This document shows, one piece after another, positions 26,877 to 34,344 of a DNA stretch of 64,000 nt. Position numbers and translations under genes: made by a program. Positions within the stretch are counted from its first letter, which is position 1. Each line of letters begins with the position of its first letter. The DNA comes from Thioalkalicoccus limnaeus (GTDB taxonomy: Bacteria > Pseudomonadota > Gammaproteobacteria > Chromatiales > Chromatiaceae): NCBI RefSeq assembly GCF_041197575.1, contig NZ_JBDKXB010000009.1:61741-125740 (forward strand), given 5' to 3'. Under the pieces are notes generated by a model. That model had not been told where the DNA came from. It worked only from the letters and a program-made list of their open reading frames with translations, and searched no databases.

Positions 26877-28385
26877 TTACGCTGATTTTCGGCTGGCCGC
26901 GGCCGGTGCTCGACCCCGCCCTGCGGCCGCCATCTCTTGGTACAGGGCCCGCAGTGCCGAGTCGATCGGCCGATCCGCATGTTCGCCATTCGGCTCGATG
27001 CCGGCGGCTTCCAGGCGGCCCCAGGGCGCGAACCCGATCTTCGAACAGAGGATGGCGGAACAGTCGCTCAATGCGTCGATCGCTCGGTCGAGGGCCGCGT
27101 CGTGATCGCCGCAGTCGTCCGGGCCGGGACACTGCCGGTCGATCGTGCGCCGCTCGAGCTGCCGTATCTCGTGCTCGGTGACCTCGTAGATCCAGAACTC
27201 GCGCGCCTGGCCGAAGGGCAGGTCGATCAGATGCCCGCCGCGGGTCGCAACGGCCATACGCAGCGGCCGGACGCTCGGCGGCGGTGTCGGGGGTGTGGGC
27301 CGCGCCAGCGTCGCGAGTGCGACCCGGATCTCACCGACCGGCGCCTTCGCCGCCGCGCGGCGTGCCTCGATCTCGGCCCGCGCCTGGCGACGGCGCTCCA
27401 TCGCCGCGACCGGATCGATCTCCATCGCCTCGATCCGCTCTAGCGTGAACTCCTGATGCCGATCCTCGCCGAGCAGGCCCACCGCGTCGGCCCGGCACTG
27501 ACGGCAGTGGCGCATCATGTTCATGTCGCCGGCGCAGGCGTCCTGGAGCGCGCGAAGCTCCTCGGCCGTCGGGCCGCGTTGGCCCATCAGGCCATAGAAG
27601 GTGCCGTGTTCGGGCTCGGCGATCAAAGGCATCACATTGTGCAGGAAGGCCCCCTTGGCCTTGACCAGACGACTGACCTCTTTCAGATGGTCGTCGTTGA
27701 CGCCGGGGATCATGACCGAGTTGACCTTGACCAGGACGCCGCGGGCGATCAGCTGTTCGAGGCCGCGCTGTTGCTGTTCGATCAGGATCTCGGCCGCGCG
27801 CCGGCCCGTGACGCGCCGGTGTTGCCAGAAGATCCAGGGGTAGATCCGGGCGCCGATGTCCGGATCGATGCAGTTGATCGTGATCGTGACATGGTCGATG
27901 TTGTGGGCGCAGATCGCATCGACCAGGCCGGGCAAGGCGAGCCCGTTCGTCGACAGACAGAGCTTGATGTCCGGGGCCTGCTCGGACAGTGCGCGGAAGG
28001 TCGCGAGCGTGCGCTCCGGGTTCGCGAGCGGGTCGCCCGGCCCGGCGATACCGAGCACTGTCAGCTGCGGGATGTGGGCGCCGACGGCCAGGACCTTTCG
28101 GACCGCCTGCTCAGGCGTCAGGAGTTCCGACACGACGCCCGGTCGCGACTCGTTCGAGCAATCGTACTTGCGGTTGCAGTAATGGCACTGGATGTTGCAC
28201 GCTGGGGCCACGGCCACGTGCATCCGGGCGTAATGCTGATGAGCCTCCTCGGAGAAACAGGGATGGTCGCGGACCTTGTCGCGAATCGCCGGCGGCAGGT
28301 GCGCCAGTTGATCCGCTGCCCCGCCACAGCTGCTCGCGGCACATCCCGCTCTGCCGCTACCCTTCCCCATGCTGGAAACGCCCAT
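26877..28385 (-). CDS. nifB: FeMo-cofactor biosynthesis protein NifB
   Basis: 502 residues. The radical SAM enzyme builds NifB-co, the 8Fe core of the nitrogenase cofactor. The AdoMet cluster motif CNIQCHYC has cysteines 63, 67 and 70, followed by NRKYDCSNESRPGV, which is invariant in NifB. A linker from about 340 and a C-terminal NifX/NafY-like domain (from about 385, MAVATRGGHLIDLPFGQA) complete the two-domain form. GGAGG lies seven bases before ATG 28385. It is the first gene of a minus-strand operon behind a NifA/sigma-54 control region (28449-28576). Confidence 0.97.
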   Translation of the reverse strand: MGVSSMGKGSGRAGCAASSCGGAADQLAHLPPAIRDKVRDHPCFSEEAHQHYARMHVAVAPACNIQCHYCNRKYDCSNESRPGVVSELLTPEQAVRKVLAVGAHIPQLTVLGIAGPGDPLANPERTLATFRALSEQAPDIKLCLSTNGLALPGLVDAICAHNIDHVTITINCIDPDIGARIYPWIFWQHRRVTGRRAAEILIEQQQRGLEQLIARGVLVKVNSVMIPGVNDDHLKEVSRLVKAKGAFLHNVMPLIAEPEHGTFYGLMGQRGPTAEELRALQDACAGDMNMMRHCRQCRADAVGLLGEDRHQEFTLERIEAMEIDPVAAMERRRQARAEIEARRAAAKAPVGEIRVALATLARPTPPTPPPSVRPLRMAVATRGGHLIDLPFGQAREFWIYEVTEHEIRQLERRTIDRQCPGPDDCGDHDAALDRAIDALSDCSAILCSKIGFAPWGRLEAAGIEPNGEHADRPIDSALRALYQEMAAAGRGRAPAAASRKSA

Positions 28386-28448
28386 CGCCCGGCCTCCACA
28401 TCAAGCGGGGCCAGGCCCCGCGCACCGAAAATGACTGATGCGATCAAA

Positions 28449-28463
28449 GCAATCGGCATGCCA
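28449..28463 (-). promoter_or_regulatory. -24/-12 sigma-54 promoter of nifB
   Basis: On the minus strand it reads TGGCAT-GCCGA-TTGC, one base off the TGGCAC-N5-TTGC consensus and with the required GG-N10-GC spacing. It lies 64 bp before the nifB start, which predicts a leader of roughly 50 bases. Confidence 0.85.
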
Positions 28464-28492
28464 TCGTTTTTCGGTGCCGCCGTAACCAGCGA

Positions 28493-28505
28493 TATCAAGG
28501 CGTTG
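28493..28505 (+). promoter_or_regulatory. IHF binding site, nifB control region
   Basis: TATCAAGGCGTTG fits the WATCAANNNNTTR consensus exactly. It sits between the NifA sites and the -24 element, where IHF bends DNA in nif promoters. Confidence 0.65.
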
Positions 28506-28526
28506 GAATCGCTGCGCCGGCTGGTC

Positions 28527-28542
28527 TGTCGGCATTGCTACA
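28527..28542. promoter_or_regulatory. NifA upstream activator sequence 1
   Basis: TGT-N10-ACA palindrome (TGTCGGCATTGCTACA), about 100 bp before the predicted nifB transcription start, which is the usual distance for a NifA site. Confidence 0.8.
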
Positions 28543-28560
28543 GGGGATGCGCGGCCTCAT

Positions 28561-28576
28561 TGTCGGCATCGACACA
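28561..28576. promoter_or_regulatory. NifA upstream activator sequence 2
   Basis: A second TGT-N10-ACA (TGTCGGCATCGACACA) 34 bp further upstream. It shares TGTCGGCAT with site 1 and lies about three helical turns away, so the two NifA dimers would sit on the same face. Confidence 0.8.
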
Positions 28577-28861
28577 GGGGCACGAGACCCCGAAGAGCTG
28601 TGCCGCGAGCCCCTGACCAGTTCGTGGTCGATCTGGGGCGAGTTGCCGGTTGAGCAAAGGGTTACCGGCGTCGCGCACAGGCTTGTCCACAGGCTTTCGA
28701 CACCCGCTGGGGATGATTCGCGGTCGACGCAGTGTTCCGCGACGGGTCGTCAGGCAGGCGGGGTTCGATGCCGCCCTCGGGATCCGTGCGGTGATAGTGA
28801 CCCCGCGTCGGGCGTCGGTTATCCTTCAAGGCTCGGAGCGAGCGCAAAGGAGGTGCGCGAC

Positions 28862-29314
28862 ATGGATAGGAAATTCGCCTTGGTGGGGTTGGTCGCCGGG
28901 ATCGCCCTGGTGGTGCAGGCGGCGCCGATTTACAAATGCGAAGACGCGCTCGGACACATCCTCTACCAGGATCGCCCGTGCCGGGCCGCGTCACATGACC
29001 GCGAAATCGACGATTCGACTTATTCTGTGACGGGGCGAGGCGGTCTGACGGAGCCGGAATGGGAGGCCTATCAGCGTCTGCGCGACGAACGGACGGCGCG
29101 TGTCCAGGCCCGAACCGATGCGGGTCGGGCGCAGCAGGATGCCGGGATCGGGTATCAGGATCAGCTCAGGTTGCGCGAGCTGCGGATGCGCCGCCGCGCG
29201 ATCCATGAGGCCTTGGCCCGGGGGTCCCAACCGGTCGAGCAGCGCGGCCAGCTGCGTCGTGAACTCAGTGAGATCGACCGGCTCGAGGAGGCGATTCTGA
29301 CGCGAGGTCGGTGA
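28862..29314 (+). CDS. DUF4124 periplasmic protein
   Basis: 150 residues. A short signal peptide (ALVGLVAGIALVVQAAP) is followed by the DUF4124 core IYKCEDALGHILYQDRPC, which has two conserved cysteines. A long Arg/Glu/Gln-rich helical tail from about residue 60 suggests a coiled coil. AGGAGG lies just upstream of ATG 28862. The family is common in gammaproteobacteria and has no defined function. It is monocistronic; upstream lies the divergent nifB control region. Confidence 0.82.
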   Translation: MDRKFALVGLVAGIALVVQAAPIYKCEDALGHILYQDRPCRAASHDREIDDSTYSVTGRGGLTEPEWEAYQRLRDERTARVQARTDAGRAQQDAGIGYQDQLRLRELRMRRRAIHEALARGSQPVEQRGQLRRELSEIDRLEEAILTRGR

Positions 29315-29420
29315 GGGCCAGATAACCCAGCGAAACTCGTGCCGCCGCCCACTTGGGGCACCGCCCGCTTATCGCCTGGCTTACGGTGAAAAGAGGCGGG
29401 AACCAGGCGCCAGTACCCTG

Positions 29421-29496
29421 TAGGTCGGGTTAGGGGCGCCAACTCTGAATCCGAAGTATCCGGTATGGCGCTCGATGCGCGCCGTGACCCGACAAC
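29421..29496. repeat. Imperfect palindromic repeat, REP/MITE-like
   Basis: GTCGGGT (29424-29430) and ACCCGAC (29487-29493) form the arms, with further partial pairing of GGGGCGCC against GCGCGCC inside. The motif TAGGTCGGGTTAG recalls short palindromic elements scattered through many proteobacterial genomes. It lies in the convergent gap between the DUF4124 gene and the AttH-like gene and could also act in transcript ending. Confidence 0.4.
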
Positions 29497-29527
29497 GCCG
29501 CGGTCACCCTGACTTCGTGGACTTGCC

Positions 29528-30616
29528 CTAGAGGTCGGTCGGGCGGTCCAGGTACCCGGTCATCTCCAGATAGCCGCGGCCGATCTCGCGTTCGGCGTCC
29601 TCGACGAAGACCGCCCCCTCCCAATAGACGACGCCGCTCGAACGGCGACCATCGAGTTCCTGATCGTCCATCAATGGGCGCACATGCCAGGTTTGGTCGT
29701 CGATCTCGATGGTCCAGGCGACCGGATAGCGGGCGCCGGTGCGCGGCGAGGTCCAGTGCCTTTGCGGTGTGAAGCGCACCTGATCCGGATCGAGGATCTG
29801 TTTGCGACCGTCGCCCGAACGCAATGTGCCTGCGGCCCACAACTCGTCTCCGTCGCGCGCCCGCATCTGAAAGGCCATCAGCGAGCCGCCATCGTGCAGG
29901 TTGATGCCGAGCCAATCCCAGCCCTGGGCCTCGTCGGGCAGGATCTCGCTCGACCATTCATGGTCGAGCCAGGCATGACCCGAGACTGGCCGCTCGCGGC
30001 CCCCGATCGAGAGCCGGCCGCTGACGGCCAGTTGCGGTCGGCTGTAGTAATAGCTGGCATTCTGCGGGTTCGGGGTCTTCTGGCTGAAGCCGGCGCGACC
30101 ATTGAGGACCGGGGGGCCGGGCGGGTCCAGTATCAGATCGAAGGCGAACCCATCGGCGTCGATGCGCGTGTGATAGTGCTCATCTTCGAGGGCCAGCAGC
30201 CAATCGCCGATCCAGGCACGGGTCGCCCCCTGCGCGGCGCCGGCCAGCGGTTCGAGCGCACGTTCGACGCGCTCGGCGTGTATCAAGCGCCCGTTCGTCG
30301 GATCGGCGATTGCCGCGTGCGCGAGGATCAGGTGACGCGGCGCGAAACGACTTGGATTGTCAGCGCCGATCCCGGTGCCGATGCGAAAGAAGGTCACCTG
30401 GAAGCCGCGCTCATGGCCTGCGTCGTCGGTCAACCAGCCGGTGATGTACCACCATTCGGTCCGGTAGTCGGGATGGGCGCCGGTGTCCTCGGGGAACGAC
30501 AGCAGGCGCCCGTCGACGACCGCGGCGAACGGATCCGCGCCGAGCGGCGGGGTCCATGGCAGCGAGATCAGGAGCGCAAGACCGACGGTCCGCGCGAAAC
30601 GGGCGAGTTTCGTCAT
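29528..30616 (-). CDS. CrtC/AttH-like exported hydrolase (lipocalin-like)
   Basis: 362 residues with a signal peptide (GLALLISLPWTPPLGAD). The mature protein carries signatures of the AttH / carotenoid 1,2-hydratase-like family: HPDYRTEWWYITGWL near the start, the central WLDHEWSSEILPD and a GWDWLGINLHDGGSLMAFQMR strand pair. The family's usual partner is an ABC permease/ATPase pair, found just upstream here (96 bp gap). The substrate is unknown; carotenoid hydration is not implied by this branch. GGAGG precedes the start by about ten bases. Confidence 0.8.
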   Translation of the reverse strand: MTKLARFARTVGLALLISLPWTPPLGADPFAAVVDGRLLSFPEDTGAHPDYRTEWWYITGWLTDDAGHERGFQVTFFRIGTGIGADNPSRFAPRHLILAHAAIADPTNGRLIHAERVERALEPLAGAAQGATRAWIGDWLLALEDEHYHTRIDADGFAFDLILDPPGPPVLNGRAGFSQKTPNPQNASYYYSRPQLAVSGRLSIGGRERPVSGHAWLDHEWSSEILPDEAQGWDWLGINLHDGGSLMAFQMRARDGDELWAAGTLRSGDGRKQILDPDQVRFTPQRHWTSPRTGARYPVAWTIEIDDQTWHVRPLMDDQELDGRRSSGVVYWEGAVFVEDAEREIGRGYLEMTGYLDRPTDL

Positions 30617-30712
30617 CGCTGATTCGTTCCTCCAACGGTGGTGGGTCGCGGCCTCGTGTGAGGCACATCATGGACCACGGGCGGAGAGATCATCCGTGGC
30701 TCATCCCAATCG

Positions 30713-33268
30713 TCACCAATCCTCGCGCACGGCGAGCACGGCATCCTGGCGCATCGCCTGACGGCCGGCGAGTCGCGCGCTGAACGCGGCCAGCGTCACC
30801 AGCGTGATGCTGAAGATCACCAGCAGACCGGCTGGCAGTTGCAGGTCCATGCTCCAATGGAAGCTCTGACGGTTGACGACCTCGATCAGCACGATCGCGA
30901 TGGCGCCGCCGGCCGCCAACCCGATCGCGACGCCGACCGCGGCGGTCAGCGCGGCCTCGAGCGCGATCAGCGTGCCGACCTGACGCCGCCGCAATCCGAG
31001 GTGGCGCAGGATGCCGAATTCCCGGCGGCGGCTGGCGGCCAGCGCTGCGAACGTGGTGCCGACGCCGAAAAGGCCGATCAGCACGGCCACGATCAGCATC
31101 AGGTAGGTCACCAGGAAGGTGCGATCGAAGACCTCGAGGATGAGCGCGCGGATCGCGCCGGGCTCGGCGATCTCGCTGACGCGCTCGCCAAGCGCGACGC
31201 GGATCGCGGCCATGACGATCTCGGGATCGGTTCCGGGGGCGAGGAAGACCCCCAGGTCGTTGGTACGAAAATCGTCGGTCAGCGCGCGAAAGTCGTCGAG
31301 CTCGATCACCACGGCGCCATACTGGCGGGCGTAATCGCGCCAGATGCCAGCGACCTCGAACGCGTAACGCCGTTCGGCCAGCGGCACCTCGAGGCGATCG
31401 CCGACGCCGAGGCGCAGCCGATCGGCCATCGCCTCCGAGATCCACGCCGGTCGCAGTGCATCGGGTCCGAGCACGGGCGTCAGCGAACCGGCGACCAACG
31501 GCAGGCTGTGACCACCCAGTACCGGGCGCGCGATCAGCGCGACCGACTCGCGCGCGGCATCCAGACGCACCGTCTCGAAGCGTACCGGCCGCACCGATGC
31601 GACCCCAGGCAGGGCCGTGACCCGGTCGACGGCGTTCAGATCCAGGTAACCGCTAGCGACCGACGAGGAGGCCCGCAGATAGAGATCGGCCGGCAGCATC
31701 TGCGAAAGCCAGTCGTCGACCGAGTCGCGGAACGAGGCAACCATGATTGCCATGGCCACAGCGAGCGCGACGCTGGCGAGGACGCCGGCGCCGGCGACGA
31801 CCGCCTGGCCCGGGGCCGCGGCGAGGCGTGCGCGGGCCAAGCGAACGAGTGTCGTGCGCCGTCGCTTCAACAGGCGCATGGCCCAAGGCGTCGCGCCGGG
31901 CAGCGCGAGGACCGACCCGGCGAGGATCAGTGCGACCGCGAGATAGCCGAAGATCGGAAGGCCGTCGACCGGAGGCAGCAGACTCAACGCCGCGGCGAGT
32001 CCGAGCGCCGCGAGTGCTGCGCCCCAGCGCGGCCGTGCCCGATAGACCTCGGCCTCGTCGCCGGCGCGCAGTCCACGCGCCGGGACCATTCGCGCCGCCT
32101 CGCGCGCCGGCAGCCAGGCCCCGGCCAACCCGGCGAGCAGGCCGAGACCCAGGTAGAGCAGGCTGAGCTCGGGCTCCGGGCGCCACGGCGGGGCGACGCC
32201 TTGGAAGAAGCCGGCCCCGAGATCGCCACCGATGATACGGAACGCCAGCGCCGTCAGCAGGTGTGCGAGCGCGACACCGATCAGGCCGCCGATCAGCCCG
32301 AGCATCGCCCCTTCGGCGAGCAGCCCGCGGGCCAGGCCGCGGCGGTCGAGACCGAGCGCGCGCAGGAACGCGAACTCCTGGCGGCGGCGCACGACGGCGA
32401 GCAATTGCGCCGAGAACACCAGGAAACCGCCGGTCACCAGCGCGATCACCGCGAGCATCGTCAGGTTGACCCGGTACGCGCGCGACACGCCTAGCGCCTC
32501 GGACTCGGCCTCGCGCGGCGTCAGCAGGCTGACGCCGGCGGGGAGCTTGTCGGCGAGCCGCCGTTGCGCGAGGTCGCGGTCGACACCGGCGGCCAGCCGC
32601 AGATCGACCCGGGTCAGTCGATCGATCCGATCGAACAGCTGCTGGGCCGCGCCGATGTCCATGACCGCGAGGGCCTGTCCGACCCCGGCCCCAGGCACCG
32701 CGCCGGCGATCCGCAGCGGCTTTTCGTGGAGGCCGACCTGGACCAGCAGTTCATCGCCGACCGCCAACCCCAATCGGGTCGCGGCCGCCGGACTCAGAAA
32801 GAGGGCGTCTGGCCGCAAGGCGGCGAGTCGATCGGTCGGCGCGGCGGGATCATCCGCGTCCGTCTCGAAGGGGGTCTCGGCCACCGGTATCAAAGGCGGT
32901 GTCACGGCGCCGACGCGAAAGAGGTCGATGCCGAAGATGCGCAGTGTCTCGTCGCGGCCCGGCAGCCGCGCCTCGATGTCGAGCAGCGGACTGGCCTCGG
33001 CGATCTCGGGTCGTTGGGCGAGCTCCAGGTAGAGCCTGTCATCGAAGCCGCTCCGCGGCCCGACCACCTGCAAGTCGGCCTCGCCGCTCAATAGCCGTAG
33101 GCCGCGGCCGAATTCATCGATCGCCGCGGCGTGGATCAGCTGGACCGCGAGACCGAGCGCGACGCCCAGCGCGATCGCGATCAGCGACAGTGTCGTGGCC
33201 AACCGCCGGCGCCACAGGCTCGCGATGAATAGGTGGCGCAGCACCGGGTCGATGTGCGGGCGGTTCAT
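30713..33268 (-). CDS. FtsX-like ABC transporter permease (AttF/AttG type)
   Basis: 851 residues with two FtsX/MacB-type units. Membrane spans occur near the N-terminus (TTLSLIAIALGVALGLAV), in a block around 265-430, and again in a C-terminal block around 700-845. Large extracytoplasmic loops lie between them (about 50-260 and 520-690). The architecture matches permeases that move lipids or lipoproteins rather than small solutes. ATG 33268 overlaps the stop of the ATPase gene in an ATGA junction. With the ATPase and the AttH-like hydrolase it forms an Att-type export cluster. Confidence 0.85.
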   Translation of the reverse strand: MNRPHIDPVLRHLFIASLWRRRLATTLSLIAIALGVALGLAVQLIHAAAIDEFGRGLRLLSGEADLQVVGPRSGFDDRLYLELAQRPEIAEASPLLDIEARLPGRDETLRIFGIDLFRVGAVTPPLIPVAETPFETDADDPAAPTDRLAALRPDALFLSPAAATRLGLAVGDELLVQVGLHEKPLRIAGAVPGAGVGQALAVMDIGAAQQLFDRIDRLTRVDLRLAAGVDRDLAQRRLADKLPAGVSLLTPREAESEALGVSRAYRVNLTMLAVIALVTGGFLVFSAQLLAVVRRRQEFAFLRALGLDRRGLARGLLAEGAMLGLIGGLIGVALAHLLTALAFRIIGGDLGAGFFQGVAPPWRPEPELSLLYLGLGLLAGLAGAWLPAREAARMVPARGLRAGDEAEVYRARPRWGAALAALGLAAALSLLPPVDGLPIFGYLAVALILAGSVLALPGATPWAMRLLKRRRTTLVRLARARLAAAPGQAVVAGAGVLASVALAVAMAIMVASFRDSVDDWLSQMLPADLYLRASSSVASGYLDLNAVDRVTALPGVASVRPVRFETVRLDAARESVALIARPVLGGHSLPLVAGSLTPVLGPDALRPAWISEAMADRLRLGVGDRLEVPLAERRYAFEVAGIWRDYARQYGAVVIELDDFRALTDDFRTNDLGVFLAPGTDPEIVMAAIRVALGERVSEIAEPGAIRALILEVFDRTFLVTYLMLIVAVLIGLFGVGTTFAALAASRRREFGILRHLGLRRRQVGTLIALEAALTAAVGVAIGLAAGGAIAIVLIEVVNRQSFHWSMDLQLPAGLLVIFSITLVTLAAFSARLAGRQAMRQDAVLAVREDW

Positions 33269-33975
33269 TCCTGCGCCGCTGCGACCGGGCGCGGCGCCTC
33301 GTCGGCCGAGGGGTCGGCGACCAGGCCGTGACGGGTCAGACGCAGGATCCGATCCGCGCGCGCCGCGGCGACCCGCGAATGGGTGACCAGGATCCCGATG
33401 GCACCGGCACTGCGGATGCGCGCGAACAAGAGATCCAGCACCCCGGTGGCCCGCTCGGGATCCAGGTTGCCGGTCGGTTCGTCGCAGAGTACGACCGCCG
33501 GCTCGTGCACCAGCGCCCGGGCGATCGCGACCCGCTGCATCTCGCCACCGGACAGGTGGCGTGGCCAGTCGTCGGCACGTGCGCCGAGACCGACCTGTTG
33601 GAGCATGGTCCGGGCACGCCGGTCCGCAAGCGCCTCGTCCTGATCGAGCAGCCACAGCGGCACGGCGACATTCTGCGCGAGCGTCAGGTGCGGCAGCAGG
33701 TGAAAGGCCTGGAAGACGAAGCCGAACGCGCGCCGTCGCAGCAACGCGAACGCGTCCTCCCCGAGGCGGGTCAGGTCCTGATCGTGCAAGCGGATCCGGC
33801 CGCCGTCGACGGGCTCGAGGCCGGCGAGACAGTTGAGCAGCGTCGACTTGCCGACACCGGATTCGCCCATGATCGCGACCGTCTCACCCGGTGCGAGCGC
33901 CAGCGAGACCAGTTCGAACAGCGGCTGGTCGAAGGTGCCATCGAAGCGCTTACAGAGGTTCTCGACGTACAGCAT
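33265..33975 (-). CDS. ABC transporter ATP-binding protein (AttE/LolD-like)
   Basis: 236 residues. Walker A GESGVGKST, Q-loop VFQAFHLLPHLT, signature LSGGEMQR, Walker B VVLCDEPTGNLD and switch histidine VTHS are all intact. The sequence is closest to the MacB/LolD type of ATPase that energises FtsX-like permeases. It is the first gene of the three-gene export unit and overlaps the permease start by four bases. Confidence 0.92.
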   Translation of the reverse strand: MLYVENLCKRFDGTFDQPLFELVSLALAPGETVAIMGESGVGKSTLLNCLAGLEPVDGGRIRLHDQDLTRLGEDAFALLRRRAFGFVFQAFHLLPHLTLAQNVAVPLWLLDQDEALADRRARTMLQQVGLGARADDWPRHLSGGEMQRVAIARALVHEPAVVLCDEPTGNLDPERATGVLDLLFARIRSAGAIGILVTHSRVAAARADRILRLTRHGLVADPSADEAPRPVAAAQE

Positions 33976-34344
33976 GAGAAACGATCGTCCTGAATTCGGT
34001 CCTACAACCCCATCGGTTCAATGAGGCGAGGACCCGATGGGTCGCGGCCTTGGTAGGGATCGGGCGAGGGTTGCCACCTTGCGCGATTCGGTGGGAAAGC
34101 CATCAGGGCCTGCGGCCGACCGCCCGCCACCCGCTTGGTCTCCGGTGGGGCGATCATGCCCGCTACTGAGCGGCGACAATGGGGGCGTTGCAACGCCGGT
34201 CCAATGGCGCCCACTCGATCGGGTCACGTTGGGAAGCCGTCAGGCGGCGGACAGGTCGGGTGCCGTCCACCGGATCCAACAGGACCGTCGCCGCAGGCGT
34301 CGATGATGCTCCGTGTATGCCCGATGCGGTATGGTCGAGCGACG
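33976..34344. other. Intergenic, no gene seen
   Basis: 369 bp between the start of the ABC ATPase and the stop of the GGDEF/EAL gene. It holds an eight-base inverted repeat, CCCATCGG (34009-34016) and CCGATGGG (34034-34041), about 35 bp upstream of the ATPase start. It could be an operator or a leader hairpin. Nothing else was recognised. Confidence 0.35.

Noticed and set aside
26539..27132. An upstream extension of the flavodiiron frame by 198 codons
   Set aside because: It reads through the ferredoxin and nifB genes out of frame and is Arg-rich; the conserved start is at 26538.
30839..32494. A 551-codon plus-strand frame opposite the FtsX-like permease
   Set aside because: Highly charged composition typical of the complement of hydrophobic codons; the permease frame has spans, a coupled start and an ATPase partner.
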